From Hymenobacter oligotrophus (lineage in GTDB: Bacteria; Bacteroidota; Bacteroidia; Cytophagales; Hymenobacteraceae): a DNA stretch of 64,000 bases. Below are positions 8,194-17,973 of this stretch, piece by piece (position 1 is the stretch's first letter; the number at the start of each line of letters is the position of its first letter). The stretch spans positions 558,001 to 622,000 of the forward strand of contig NZ_CP032317.1 of assembly GCF_003574965.1 (NCBI RefSeq), read 5' to 3'. The position numbers were made by a program, and so were the translations under genes. A model generated the notes under the pieces. It worked only from the letters and a program-made list of their open reading frames with translations, had not been told where the DNA came from and searched no databases.

Positions 8194-9105
8194 ATGGAAT
8201 TACGCATACGCAACGTTTCGAAAAGCTACGCCAACGGGGTGCACGCCCTGAAAGACGTTAGCCTGACCATTCCGGCGGGCATGTACGGGCTGCTGGGCCC
8301 CAACGGCGCGGGCAAAAGCACGCTCATGCGCACGCTGGCCACGCTGCAACAGCCCGATGCCGGCAGCATCCACCTAGGCGACATCGACGTGCTGCGCGAG
8401 CAGGAAGCCGTGCGCCAAACCCTCGGGTACCTGCCGCAGGAGTTCGGCGTGTATCCCAAAGCCCGGGCCGAAGATTTGCTGGATTACTTCGCCATTCTGA
8501 AAGGCATAACCAACCGGGCCGAACGCTGCCAGGTGGTGGAGGCCTTGCTGCGGCAAACCAACTTGTGGGAGGTGCGCCGGCAAAAGCTGGGCGGCTTTTC
8601 GGGCGGCATGCGCCAGCGCTTTGGCGTGGCGGTGGCCTTGCTGGGCAAGCCCCAGTTGCTGATCGTCGACGAGCCCACGGCCGGCCTCGACCCGGCCGAG
8701 CGCGTGCGCTTCCTCAACCTGCTCAGCGAGCTGGGCGAAAACAGCGTGGTCATCCTCTCCACCCACATCGTGGAAGACGTGGCCGAGCTCTGCACGCGCA
8801 TGGCCATCATCAACCAAGGCCGCATTTTGCTTGAGGCCGAGCCGCTGCAGGCCGTGCAGGAGCTGCAGGGCCGCATCTGGCGCCGCCTGGTGGCGAAAAG
8901 CGAGCTGCCGCAAGTGGAGCAGCAACACCACGTGATTTCGACTAAGTTGCTCAGCGGCTGCACGTTGGTGCACGTGTACAGCCCCGAAGACCCCGGCGCG
9001 GGCTTCGAGCCGGTTACGGCCGACCTGGAAGACGTGTACTTCAGCACCATGGCCGGGCACTTCGGCCAGGCCGTAGCCCCAGCCGCTCAGGCAGCCCGCG
9101 TATGA
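8194..9105 (+). CDS. ABC transporter ATP-binding protein
   Basis: 303 residues from ATG at 8194. Walker A is GPNGAGKST (residues 35-43), the signature is GGFSGGMRQR (FSGG in place of LSGG), Walker B is LLIVDEPTAGLDP and the switch is STHIVEDVAE. The C-terminal 80 residues form a regulatory-like extension. This is the CcmA/ABC-2 class of ATPase. Its stop overlaps the start of the next gene as ATGA, and the two following fusion permeases form its evident membrane partners, so all three are one transcription and translation unit. The substrate is unknown. Confidence 0.95.
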   Translation: MELRIRNVSKSYANGVHALKDVSLTIPAGMYGLLGPNGAGKSTLMRTLATLQQPDAGSIHLGDIDVLREQEAVRQTLGYLPQEFGVYPKARAEDLLDYFAILKGITNRAERCQVVEALLRQTNLWEVRRQKLGGFSGGMRQRFGVAVALLGKPQLLIVDEPTAGLDPAERVRFLNLLSELGENSVVILSTHIVEDVAELCTRMAIINQGRILLEAEPLQAVQELQGRIWRRLVAKSELPQVEQQHHVISTKLLSGCTLVHVYSPEDPGAGFEPVTADLEDVYFSTMAGHFGQAVAPAAQAARV

Positions 9106-12100
9106 TATTCTGGACGATTTACCGCTTCGAGCTCGGCTACCAGCTGCGCCGGCCGTGGCCATGGCTGTTTATGACCGTGCTGCTGGCGCTCAGCTTTTTG
9201 ATGACGCGCGACGGCTCGGTGGCTGCCGTGCTGTACTCCGAGTTTTATCTCAACTCGCCGTTTGCCGTGGCCAAAACCACGGTGTTTGGCGGCTTGGTGT
9301 GGCTGGTAATGGCCGCCGCCATTGCCGGCGACGCCGCCGCGCGCGACGTGGCCACCGGCATGCACCCGCTCACCTACACCACCCCTGTCAGCAAAGCACA
9401 GTACTTGGGCGGGCGGTTTTTGGCAGCGCTGGTGCTCAATGCTTTGCTGCTGCTGGCGGTGCAGGCGGGCATATTGCTGGGCGTGTACCTGCCCGGGGTT
9501 GATGCGGAGCTGATCGGCCCGTTCCGGCCCAGCGCCTTCCTCACCTCGTACGCCCTTATTGCCCTGCCCAACGCCCTGGCAGCCACCACCATTCAGTTTG
9601 GGCTGGCGGCCCGCAGCGGCCGCGCCATGGCCGGCTACTTCGGCAGCTTCCTGATCGTGTTCATGGGCTTCTTCGTGGCCTCGATGCTATTGTTCCGGCG
9701 CAGCCTCGGCTCGTTGCTCGACCCCATCGGCATCCGGTTTGTGGTGGAGGACATTGCGCACCTCTGGACGCCCGCCGAAAAAAACACGCGCCTGCTCGGG
9801 CTGGAGGAACCGCTGCTCAGCAACCGGCTGCTGTGGCTGGGCCTGGCCTTGGGCGCGGGCGTTGCCACTTACCTAGGGTTTCGGTTTGCGCACCGCGCCG
9901 AGGGCAGCTGGCTCAGCCGCTTTCGGGCGCGTTCGAAAGCAACGGCCCAAGTGCTGCCCGCCCGCCTTGGCATTGCGGCCAGCGCGCCGGTGGCCGTGCC
10001 GGCGGTGCGGCAGCGGTTTGGCCTGGCCACCCACTTGCGCCAGCTGCTGGCCGTGGCCGCGGCCTCGTTCCGGATGCTGGTGCTGAGCTGGGCCGGGCTG
10101 GCGCTGCTGGTAGCCATTCCGCTGCTTACGGTGCCGGTAGTGGTCGATCAGATGAGCTCGAACGACGTGCCGCTGCTGCCCGCCACCGCGTTGGTAGTGA
10201 AAGAGCTGACGGCCTCGCTGGCCGACGAGCTGAGCCGCTGGGTTGTCGTACCCTTTCTGATTGTGTACTTCGCCGGCGAGCTGGTGTGGCGCGAGCGGGA
10301 GGCCCGCCTCGACGAAATCACCGACGCGCTGCCCAGCACCGATTGGGTGTCGATGGCGGGCAAATACCTAGGGCTGAGCGCCACGCTGGCCTTGTTTATG
10401 GCCCTGCTGGCCTTGGCGGGCGTAGCGGCCCAAACCTTGGTGGGCCACCACCACTACGAGCCCGCGCTTTACCTGAAAACCATGTTCGGGCTGCAGTTGC
10501 CCGAGTACTTGCTCTTTGCGCTGCTGGCCTTGGCGGTGCACGCTGTGGTCAATCAGAAATACATTGGGCATTTGGTGGCCATTATGGCTTTTGTGTTCAT
10601 TACGCTGGCCTCGCTGTTCGGCGTCGAGCACAAGCTGCTGATTTACGGCGGCGGCCCCGGGTGGTCGTACACCGATATGCGCGGATTCGGGGCTTCCGTA
10701 GGTCCGTGGCTGTGGTTTAAGCTGTACTGGGCAGCCTGGGCGCTCCTGCTGGCGGTGGCGGCGCGGCTGCTGTGGCCGCGAGGCAAGCAAACTACCCTGG
10801 GCGCGCGCCGCCAGCTGGCGCGCGGCCGCTTTACGCCTGCCACGGCCGCAATAACCGCGGTGGGGGCGGGGCTGGCGCTGGCCCTAGGTGGGTTCATCTT
10901 CTACAACACCAACGTGCTGAACCGCTACACCTCCGCCGCCGACCGCTCGCGAAACGCGGCCGCCTACGAGCAGCGCTTCGGCCGCTACGCCCGGCGCCCG
11001 CAGCCGCGGGTGACGGCGGGCAACCTGCGCATCGAGCTGTACCCCGAGCGGCAAACGGCCGACATCCGGGGCAGCTACCGGCTCGTCAACCGCAGCGCCG
11101 TCGCCATCGACTCGGTGCACGTGGCCACCGCGCCGGGCGTCGAAACCACGGACCTTGCGTTCAACCGGCCGGCGGCCCGCGTACTGCACTCGCAGGAGCT
11201 GTACCACCAGGTTTTTGCCCTGCAAACGCCCTTGCAGCCCGGCGACTCGTTGCAGCTCCGCTTTCGGGTGCGCGTGGCGCCGCGCGGCTTCGGCGTGAAC
11301 GGCGTCGATAACTCGTTGGAAGCCAACGGCACCAATTTCAGCAACACCTGGCTGCCGGCAATTGGCTACCAGGAAAGCCGCGAGCTGATTGGGGCGGCCG
11401 AGCGCCGCGCCCACGCGTTGGCCCCGCGCCCCGTAATTGCCTCGCTCTACAACGGCGAAGCGCGTCAAAAGCTGGGCGGCGGCGGCGTTGCTTTTGAAGC
11501 CGTGATTGGCACCGCCGCCGACCAAACTGCTGTGGCGCCGGGCAAGCTGCGCCGCAGCTGGCAAGCAGGCGGCCGCCGGTATTTTCAGTACTCAACCGAT
11601 GCCCCCATCGGCGGCGAGTGGAGCATTTTTTCGGCCCGCTACGCCGTGCGGCAGTACCAGTGGCGCAACCCCGATGCCCCGGGGCAAGTGGTGGCTATTC
11701 AGCTCTTTCACCACCCGGGGCACACGGCGCACCTAGGGCGGGTGGTGGAGGGAGCCAAGGCTTCGCTGCGTTACTACAGCCAACAGTTTGGGCCCTACCG
11801 GCACAGCTACCTCAGCGTTGTGGAGCGGGCCGGCCTGGGCACGGGCATGCACGCCGATGCCGCCATGATTTCGCACGGCGAAGGGTTTACCCTCTGGAAC
11901 CCCGGCACTGCCCCCGGCAGCCACGACCACCCCTACGCCATTGTGGCCCACGAAATGGCCCACCAGTGGACGGTGCCGTACGCCGCCGTGGAGGGCGCCC
12001 CCATAATGTCGGAAAGCCTGGCTTGGTATTACGCCCTGAAAGCCGTGGAGCACGCCAAAGGTCCTGAAGACCTGCGCGCTTTGCTGGGCTACATGCGGCA

Positions 12101-12692
12101 ACCGTACCCGTTCCCGGTAATCCGGCGGGGCGAGCCGCTGCTGCGCGGCCTCGATCCGTACCTCTCGTACCGCAAAGGGCCCTTTGTGCTGTATGCGCTG
12201 AGCGAGTACCTAGGCGAGGCGCAGGTGAACGGTGCGCTGCGCCGCCTGCTCGAGAAACACCGCACCCCCGACGCGCCGCTGGCCACCACCCTCGATTTGT
12301 ACCACGAGCTACGGGCCGTAACGCCCGATTCGCTGCGGCCGCTGCTGCACGACTTCTTCGAGGTAAACACCTTTTGGGAGCTGAAAACCACGCAAGCCAC
12401 GGCCCGGCAAACCAAAGCCGGCACCTGGCAGGTAAGCCTCGCGGTGCAGGCCCGCAAAACCGTGGCCGACAGCGCCGGTGCCGTTAGCGCCGTGCCCATG
12501 AACGACTTGGTGGAGGTAGCGGCCTTTGCCGCCGACGGCAAGCCGCTGTACCAGCAACGGCACCGCATTCGCACGGGTGGGCAGCGCATCCTTATTGCGG
12601 TGCCCGGCAAGCCGGCCCGCGCGGGCCTCGACCCCAACCAACTGCTGCTCGATCTGAAACCCGACGACAACACCGCGCCGGTGCAGCCATGA
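9102..12692 (+). CDS. ABC-2 permease / M1-type metallopeptidase fusion (copy 1)
   Basis: 1196 residues. Residues 1-280 and about 320-610 are hydrophobic and hold two ABC-2-like membrane modules plus a last helix (GLALALGGFIFYNTNVLN). Residues about 640-1190 are M1-aminopeptidase-like and, by topology, likely outside the cytoplasm. The zinc site is AHEMAHQW (His950, His954) with the third ligand probably in PIMSESLAWYY; spacing is HEXXH-X16-E, two shorter than the usual X18. The GXMEN substrate-binding motif of true M1 aminopeptidases is not seen. Starts and ends overlap the neighbouring genes by ATGA. The family is annotated in databases as ABC permease/M1 aminopeptidase, but its job is unknown. 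Confidence 0.9.
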   Translation: MIFWTIYRFELGYQLRRPWPWLFMTVLLALSFLMTRDGSVAAVLYSEFYLNSPFAVAKTTVFGGLVWLVMAAAIAGDAAARDVATGMHPLTYTTPVSKAQYLGGRFLAALVLNALLLLAVQAGILLGVYLPGVDAELIGPFRPSAFLTSYALIALPNALAATTIQFGLAARSGRAMAGYFGSFLIVFMGFFVASMLLFRRSLGSLLDPIGIRFVVEDIAHLWTPAEKNTRLLGLEEPLLSNRLLWLGLALGAGVATYLGFRFAHRAEGSWLSRFRARSKATAQVLPARLGIAASAPVAVPAVRQRFGLATHLRQLLAVAAASFRMLVLSWAGLALLVAIPLLTVPVVVDQMSSNDVPLLPATALVVKELTASLADELSRWVVVPFLIVYFAGELVWREREARLDEITDALPSTDWVSMAGKYLGLSATLALFMALLALAGVAAQTLVGHHHYEPALYLKTMFGLQLPEYLLFALLALAVHAVVNQKYIGHLVAIMAFVFITLASLFGVEHKLLIYGGGPGWSYTDMRGFGASVGPWLWFKLYWAAWALLLAVAARLLWPRGKQTTLGARRQLARGRFTPATAAITAVGAGLALALGGFIFYNTNVLNRYTSAADRSRNAAAYEQRFGRYARRPQPRVTAGNLRIELYPERQTADIRGSYRLVNRSAVAIDSVHVATAPGVETTDLAFNRPAARVLHSQELYHQVFALQTPLQPGDSLQLRFRVRVAPRGFGVNGVDNSLEANGTNFSNTWLPAIGYQESRELIGAAERRAHALAPRPVIASLYNGEARQKLGGGGVAFEAVIGTAADQTAVAPGKLRRSWQAGGRRYFQYSTDAPIGGEWSIFSARYAVRQYQWRNPDAPGQVVAIQLFHHPGHTAHLGRVVEGAKASLRYYSQQFGPYRHSYLSVVERAGLGTGMHADAAMISHGEGFTLWNPGTAPGSHDHPYAIVAHEMAHQWTVPYAAVEGAPIMSESLAWYYALKAVEHAKGPEDLRALLGYMRQPYPFPVIRRGEPLLRGLDPYLSYRKGPFVLYALSEYLGEAQVNGALRRLLEKHRTPDAPLATTLDLYHELRAVTPDSLRPLLHDFFEVNTFWELKTTQATARQTKAGTWQVSLAVQARKTVADSAGAVSAVPMNDLVEVAAFAADGKPLYQQRHRIRTGGQRILIAVPGKPARAGLDPNQLLLDLKPDDNTAPVQP

Positions 12693-15600
12693 CGTTTCGA
12701 ACGATCTTCCGCTACGAGCTGCGTTACCAGCTGGGGCACATAACCACGTGGCTGTTTGGGGCGGTGCTGCTGCTGTTTCCGCTGCTGCTCACCAAAATCG
12801 GCACGCCCGCCGACGGCACCTACAACAACGCGCCCGCGTCCATTGCCTTTCTCACGGTGTTCAGCAACGTGGTGTGGCTGCTCATGGCCGGCGCCATCAG
12901 CGGCGACGCGGCCGCCCGCGACGTGCAAACCCGCATGCATCCCTTGCTCTACACCACCCCCGTAAGCAAGGCCGAGTACCTAGGCGGCCGGTTTGCAGCG
13001 GCGTTGGCGCTCAATGCTTTGCTGCTGCTGGTAGTGCAAGTGGGGTTGTGCCTGGGGTTTTACTCGCCCGGCTGGAAGCCCCAGTTTCTGGGGCCGTTTT
13101 TGCCGCTGGCGCACCTCACAGCCTATGCCTACCTAGGCTTGCCCATTGCCTTGGCCGCCACCGCCCTGCAGTTTACGCTGGCCACGCTCAGCGGCCGGGG
13201 CATGGGCAGCTACATCGGCAGCGCGCTGCTGTTCTTCGTCTCGCATTTTATCGTGATGATTGTGGCCAAGGCCGTGGGCTGGTGGGACTTAACCAAGCTG
13301 CTCGATATCGTGGGGTTTGCCAGCATCGTGGGCGGCGAAATGGAAACCTGGACGCCCGCGCAAAAAAACACGCAACTGATTAAGCTGGCGGGGCTGTTCG
13401 GCTGGAACCGGCTGCTTTGGCTGGGCATTGCCGTTGGCCTGCTGGCCTTCACGTACGTGCGGTTTGCGTTCGGGCACCCGGTGGCCGGCCGCGGTTGGCG
13501 CCCGTGGCTGGGCCGGGCGCGCGCCCAAGTGCCGGGCCCAACGCCTGCCGTGGCCGCCCCAGCAACTGCGCGCGCCGTGGTGGTACCGCAGGTAAGCCGC
13601 CCGTTTAGTTTCGGTACCGCTGTGCGCCAAACCTTGGCCGTGGCTTGGTCGTCGTTTGGGTACGTGGCGCGCAGCCGTATTGGCTTGCCGTTGGTGGCGC
13701 TTATTGCCCTAGGTTCGGCGCTGCTCGGGTCGGAGTTCATGGAGCAAAACACCATTCCGCTGTTCCCGACCACCCAACAGGTAATTGATTTTCTGACTAC
13801 GCCGCTCGGCAACGTCAAAACGCCGTGGCTCGTGCTGCCGCTGCTCCTCATGTACTTCGCCGGCGAGCTGGTGTGGCGCGAGCGGGAGGCCGGCCTCAGC
13901 GAAATTGCCGACGCGGCCCCCGTATCGGAGTGGGCCTTGCTAGTGGGCAAGTTCCTGGGCCTTGGGCTGCTGATTGCCACCTGGATGCTGATTCTGCTGC
14001 TGGGCGGAATGCTGCTGCAAGCCATTCTGGGATACAACAAGTTTGAAGTGGGCCTGTACCTAAAGGCGTTGTTTGGGCTGCAGTTGGCCGAATACCTGCT
14101 CTTTGCCATGCTGGCCTTGGTGGTGCACGTGCTCGTCAACCAAAAGTACCTAGGGCACCTGGCCCTGCTGCTCGTGCTGGGCTTTATGGGCTTTGCCGCC
14201 AAGCTCGGCGTGCACCACCACCTGCTGGTGTTCGGTACAGCGCCCGATTGGTGGTACACCGACATCCGGGGCTTCGGCAGCTCGCTCGGGCCGTGGCTGT
14301 GGTTTAAGCTGTATTGGGCGGCTTGGGCGCTGCTGCTGGCGGTGGCGGCCCGGCTGCTGTGGGCGCGCGGCAAGGAAAACAACCTAGGGCCGCGGCTGCA
14401 GGCAGCCCGCAGCCGCTTCACGCCCGCAACCGCCGCTACAACCGTGGCAGGAGCGGGGCTGGTGTTGGGCCTAGGTGGGTTTATCTTCTACAACACCAAC
14501 GTGCTGAACGAACACACCACGGCCGCCGACGAAAACGAGCACCGCGCGGAGTACGAGCGACGCTACGCCCGGTACGGCAACCGTCCGCAGCCGCAGTTGG
14601 CCAGCACCAAATTGCAAGTAGAGCTGTACCCGGAGCGACAGGCAGTAACAATACGGGGCAGCTACCGCCTCGTCAACCGCAGCGCCGTCGCCATCGATAC
14701 CATTCACCTGGCCACAGCCCGCGGTGCCGAAACCAGCGCCGTGTCGTTTGGGCGGCCGGCCAAGCAAGTACTGGCCGACGAGCCACACGGCCACCGCATG
14801 TACGCATTGCAACAGCCGCTGCAGCCCGGCGACTCGCTGCAGCTCAGCTTCCGGATAGATGGCAAGCCCAAGGGCTTCGGCAACAACGGCAGCAAAGCCT
14901 TGGTGGAGGCCAACGGAACCTACCTGATGAGCCAGGATGTGCTGCCCGCCATTGGCTACCAACCCCTGCGCGAGCTGCGCGAGGCAAGTGCCCGCAAGCA
15001 GCACGGCCTGGAGGCGCGCCCCGAAATTCCGTCGCTCTACGATGTAGCCGCCCGCCAAAAGTCGACGCGCGGCGACTGGACAACTTTTGAGGCGGTAGTG
15101 GGCACCGCTGCCGATCAGGTTGCCGTAGCGCCGGGCAAGCTGCGCCGCAGCTGGAAAGCTGGCGGGCGCCGCTACTTTCACTTCGTAACCGATGCGCCCA
15201 TTCAAAACCAGTCGGTGTTCTTCTCGGCCAATTACGCGGTGCGTAGTGTGCAGTGGCGCAGTGCCCAACTGCCCACCGCCAAACCCGTCGATATCAGCCT
15301 GTACTACCATTCCGGGCACACCAACAACGTCGAGCGCATGTTGCGCAGCGTACGCGCTTCGCTCGATTACTACACGGAGCAGTTCGGCGCCTATCCGTAC
15401 GGCCACCTCACCATCATCGAGCGGGCGGGCACCGAGGGCGAGCTGAACGCCGAGGCCAGCACCATCGACTACGGCGAGCAGTTTGCCCTGATGAACCCCG
15501 ATGCCAGCCCGCGCGGCTTTGATTTGCCGTACTACGTGCTGGCCCACGAGGTAGCGCACCAATTTGGCCTGGGCTTCGCGAGTGTTGAAGGCGCCCCGTT

Positions 15601-16342
15601 TTTGGCCGAGGGCTTGGCGGTGTACTCAGGCATGCAAGTGCTCGAAAAAAGCTACGGCTACGGCCACTTGCGCCGCTACCTCAGCTTTTTGCGCCAGTCG
15701 TACGAGGTGCCACGCTCCCGCGCCATGGTGCCCTTGCTGCGGGCCAACAATGCCTTCATGGGCTACCGCAAAGGCCCGTTGGCGCTGTACGCGCTCAGCA
15801 AATACATCGGGCAAGAGCAGGTAAACACCGCGCTGCGGCAACTGAAACTAAAGCACAGCCCCAAAGTGCCGCCGCTGGCTACCACGCTCGATTTGTACCG
15901 CGAGCTGCGCGCCGTTACGCCCGATTCGCTCCACTACCTGCTGCACGACCTGTTCGGGGCCAACACCTATTGGGAGCTGCAAACCAAGCAGGCCTCGGCC
16001 CGGCAAACCAAAGCCGGCACCTGGCAAGTGAGCCTGGAGGTGCAGGCCCACAAAGTAGTAATCGACAGCACCGGTGCCCGGCACGAACAACCCCTAAACG
16101 ACTGGGTGGAAATTGGGGTAATTGCCCCACGCGAGAAGGACGAAGACTACGGCAAGCCGCTGTACCTGCAAAAGCACCGCATCCGCTCGGGGCAACAAAC
16201 CATCAGCGTAACCGTGCCCCGCAAACCCGCCCGCGCCGGCATCGACCCATACCTGTTGCTGGTTGATTTGGATGGGGACAATAATGTGAAGGATGTGCAG
16301 ACTGCGGGGGCCATGGCAACCGCTAAAGCAACCCAACGGTAA
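12689..16342 (+). CDS. ABC-2 permease / M1-type metallopeptidase fusion (copy 2)
   Basis: 1217 residues, a full-length paralogue of the preceding gene with the same order: ABC-2 module, second membrane module, linking helix (FIFYNTNVL is identical), then an M1-like domain. The zinc site is AHEVAHQF (His953, His957) with LAEGLAVYSG supplying the probable third ligand, again at X16. GXMEN is absent. Long identical stretches such as YFAGELVWREREA and GPWLWFKLYWAAWALLLAV show a tandem duplication. The two proteins could form a heterodimeric transporter with the ATPase at 8194 (inference). A terminator follows at 16358. Confidence 0.9.
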   Translation: MTFRTIFRYELRYQLGHITTWLFGAVLLLFPLLLTKIGTPADGTYNNAPASIAFLTVFSNVVWLLMAGAISGDAAARDVQTRMHPLLYTTPVSKAEYLGGRFAAALALNALLLLVVQVGLCLGFYSPGWKPQFLGPFLPLAHLTAYAYLGLPIALAATALQFTLATLSGRGMGSYIGSALLFFVSHFIVMIVAKAVGWWDLTKLLDIVGFASIVGGEMETWTPAQKNTQLIKLAGLFGWNRLLWLGIAVGLLAFTYVRFAFGHPVAGRGWRPWLGRARAQVPGPTPAVAAPATARAVVVPQVSRPFSFGTAVRQTLAVAWSSFGYVARSRIGLPLVALIALGSALLGSEFMEQNTIPLFPTTQQVIDFLTTPLGNVKTPWLVLPLLLMYFAGELVWREREAGLSEIADAAPVSEWALLVGKFLGLGLLIATWMLILLLGGMLLQAILGYNKFEVGLYLKALFGLQLAEYLLFAMLALVVHVLVNQKYLGHLALLLVLGFMGFAAKLGVHHHLLVFGTAPDWWYTDIRGFGSSLGPWLWFKLYWAAWALLLAVAARLLWARGKENNLGPRLQAARSRFTPATAATTVAGAGLVLGLGGFIFYNTNVLNEHTTAADENEHRAEYERRYARYGNRPQPQLASTKLQVELYPERQAVTIRGSYRLVNRSAVAIDTIHLATARGAETSAVSFGRPAKQVLADEPHGHRMYALQQPLQPGDSLQLSFRIDGKPKGFGNNGSKALVEANGTYLMSQDVLPAIGYQPLRELREASARKQHGLEARPEIPSLYDVAARQKSTRGDWTTFEAVVGTAADQVAVAPGKLRRSWKAGGRRYFHFVTDAPIQNQSVFFSANYAVRSVQWRSAQLPTAKPVDISLYYHSGHTNNVERMLRSVRASLDYYTEQFGAYPYGHLTIIERAGTEGELNAEASTIDYGEQFALMNPDASPRGFDLPYYVLAHEVAHQFGLGFASVEGAPFLAEGLAVYSGMQVLEKSYGYGHLRRYLSFLRQSYEVPRSRAMVPLLRANNAFMGYRKGPLALYALSKYIGQEQVNTALRQLKLKHSPKVPPLATTLDLYRELRAVTPDSLHYLLHDLFGANTYWELQTKQASARQTKAGTWQVSLEVQAHKVVIDSTGARHEQPLNDWVEIGVIAPREKDEDYGKPLYLQKHRIRSGQQTISVTVPRKPARAGIDPYLLLVDLDGDNNVKDVQTAGAMATAKATQR

Positions 16343-16357
16343 CGGAGCATTATCAAC

Positions 16358-16394
16358 AAAAAAGCCCGGCAAGGTTTACTTGCCGGGCTTTTTT
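16358..16394 (+). terminator. Rho-independent terminator of the ABC/M1 operon
   Basis: A 16-bp perfect stem (AAAAAAGCCCGGCAAG, 16358-16373, with its complement at 16379-16394) has a 5-nt loop and ends in a T-run. It lies 15 bp after the stop of the second fusion gene. Confidence 0.92.
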
Positions 16395-16450
16395 GTTGCC
16401 TTCGGGACACTGGGTTTAGGCAGTCAGTTAATACAACTGTAGTCTTTGGT

Positions 16451-16540
16451 CGTCATGCTGAGCCTGTCGAAGCATCTTTACCGCTTCGTTGGATAGTGTC
16501 TGACGAAGGGTAGAGATGCTTCGACAAGCTCAGCATGACG
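16451..16540. repeat. REP-like palindromic element (GTCATGCTGAGC type)
   Basis: Left arm 16451-16477 (CGTCATGCTGAGCCTGTCGA and on to AGCATCT) is complementary to right arm 16514-16540 with one mismatch in 27. The inner 36 nt hold a second, weaker pairing (ACCGCTTCGT with ACGAAGGGT). I recognise this sequence type as a scattered intergenic repeat in Hymenobacter genomes. It lies between convergent genes, after a terminator. It may be a REP/MITE moved by a RAYT-type transposase encoded elsewhere; none is present here. Confidence 0.85.
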
Positions 16541-16568
16541 GTGTTTTGGGTATGCGTACTTAAAGCAC

Positions 16569-17219
16569 CTAGGCTTTCTTCTTCCACTTAATAGTGCATC
16601 CAATGGCTTTCGTCGAAGTAGTCTGCACGGGCTTACCGGCCATCAGCTGCGTCATGGCCGATTCTACATAGCGCTCCGTGGCGGCGGTGCCGTCCTCGGT
16701 GTTGTTGTCGATGGCGCCGATGTACGCCACCTTAAAGTCTTGGCCCGAGCGCTGCAGCACGTACACGTGCGGCGTGCGGGTGGCGCCAAAAGTACGGGCC
16801 ACGCTCTGGGTTTCGTCGAACAGGTACGGGAAGGCGTACTTCTTCTCGGTGGCGCGTTCCTGCATTTTCTCAAACGAGTCGCCGGGGGCAATTTGCGGAT
16901 CGTTGGGGTTGATGGCCACTACCGGGTAGCCCTGCGAGGCATACTTCTGGTGCAGGGCCATAATGCGCGATTCGTAGGCTTGGGCGTAAGGGCAGGTGTT
17001 GCACGTAAACACCACGATGTAGCCTTTGGCGCCGGCGTTGCTGCTCAACGAAACGGTTTTGCCATCCACGTTCTTCAGCTTGAAATCCATGGCTTTGTCG
17101 CCCACCTTGTAACCTTCGTCGGGGCTGGGGCCTGGGCCGGGGGTGCGCATGTAGCTGCTAAAGCCGACGATCAGGGCCAGCACTAGCAGCAGGGGCAGGA
17201 GGTACGCTGCTTTCTTCAT
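16569..17219 (-). CDS. Membrane-anchored AhpC/TSA-type thioredoxin-fold protein
   Basis: 216 residues from ATG at 17219, chosen because an N-terminal membrane anchor or signal (KAAYLLPLLLVLALIVGF) begins there; a longer frame upstream is uncharged leader sequence. The redoxin domain has VVFTCNTCPYAQAYESR, a CNTC site, and the cis-Pro loop TRTPHVYVL. The family is close to 'redoxin domain' proteins of Bacteroidota with peroxiredoxin-like folds. It follows the TlpA-like gene at 17260 by 40 bp on the same strand, so the two are probably co-transcribed. Its TAG stop lies inside a CCTAGG site. Confidence 0.88.
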   Translation of the reverse strand: MKKAAYLLPLLLVLALIVGFSSYMRTPGPGPSPDEGYKVGDKAMDFKLKNVDGKTVSLSSNAGAKGYIVVFTCNTCPYAQAYESRIMALHQKYASQGYPVVAINPNDPQIAPGDSFEKMQERATEKKYAFPYLFDETQSVARTFGATRTPHVYVLQRSGQDFKVAYIGAIDNNTEDGTAATERYVESAMTQLMAGKPVQTTSTKAIGCTIKWKKKA

Positions 17220-17259
17220 GGGTTGTTTGGGTTGTGAGAGGTGAACAACAAAGACGGAC

Positions 17260-17751
17260 CTAGGGCCGCACAAACGGGCGGAGGGCCTGCGTCAGCTCGG
17301 CTTCGGTAAGCGGCTGCTCGAACGAGGTGCGCAGCTTGCGCCGGTTGTTGATGAGCAGCGTAAACGGCAACGCACCCGACCACTTCGGGTCTACTTTATC
17401 AATGTAAGCATTAGCGTCGGTTTCGTTGAGCAGCCACACGGTGGAGGCCAGGCGTTGCTGCTTCACAAAAGGCTTTACCTTCTGCTCGAGCTTCGACGGA
17501 AAGTCGAGGCTCACGAGTAGCACCCGCACTTTTTGGTTGGCGTAGCGCGCCCGTACCTTCTCGAAGTGCGGCAGCTCCTCGATGCAGGGTTTGCACCACG
17601 TAGCCCAGAAGTTGATAACGTAAGTAGTATCGGTGGGCCGGGCCAACACCCGCTGCAGCGCGGGCAGCTTCACTACCGAAACCTTTTGGGCCCAGGCCGG
17701 AGCGGCACCTAGGCACAAAAGCAATAAAACCAAAACGCGCAAGTGTTTCAT
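17260..17751 (-). CDS. TlpA-like periplasmic thioredoxin
   Basis: 163 residues from ATG at 17751 (a TTG two codons upstream is less likely). The signal peptide is KHLRVLVLLLLCLGAAPAWA. The thioredoxin active site is NFWATWCKPCIEELPHFEKV (CKPC), and the cis-Pro loop is probably ALPFTLLINN. It is probably a thiol reductase of the TlpA/ResA type and pairs with the redoxin at 16569 in an apparent two-gene operon. Its TAG stop is built into a CCTAGG site (17259-17264). Confidence 0.88.
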   Translation of the reverse strand: MKHLRVLVLLLLCLGAAPAWAQKVSVVKLPALQRVLARPTDTTYVINFWATWCKPCIEELPHFEKVRARYANQKVRVLLVSLDFPSKLEQKVKPFVKQQRLASTVWLLNETDANAYIDKVDPKWSGALPFTLLINNRRKLRTSFEQPLTEAELTQALRPFVRP

Positions 17752-17973
17752 GGGCAAGTGCCTAGGTGGCGGCAGCAGTTAGTGCAACGAACAAGACACC
17801 GCACCGGCGAAAGCGTTGCGCGGGGGCGGGTATGTATATCCTTTCGCAATAATATTAATGCATTGGTTGCCTACCCAGGCCACTTAGTCACGGCCCTGCA
17901 AACCGATGCGCGCACCTAGGGCGTATAGCTGAGGCGGGCCCTAGGGTGGCCCCGCTGCTTTCAGGTTGTATTT

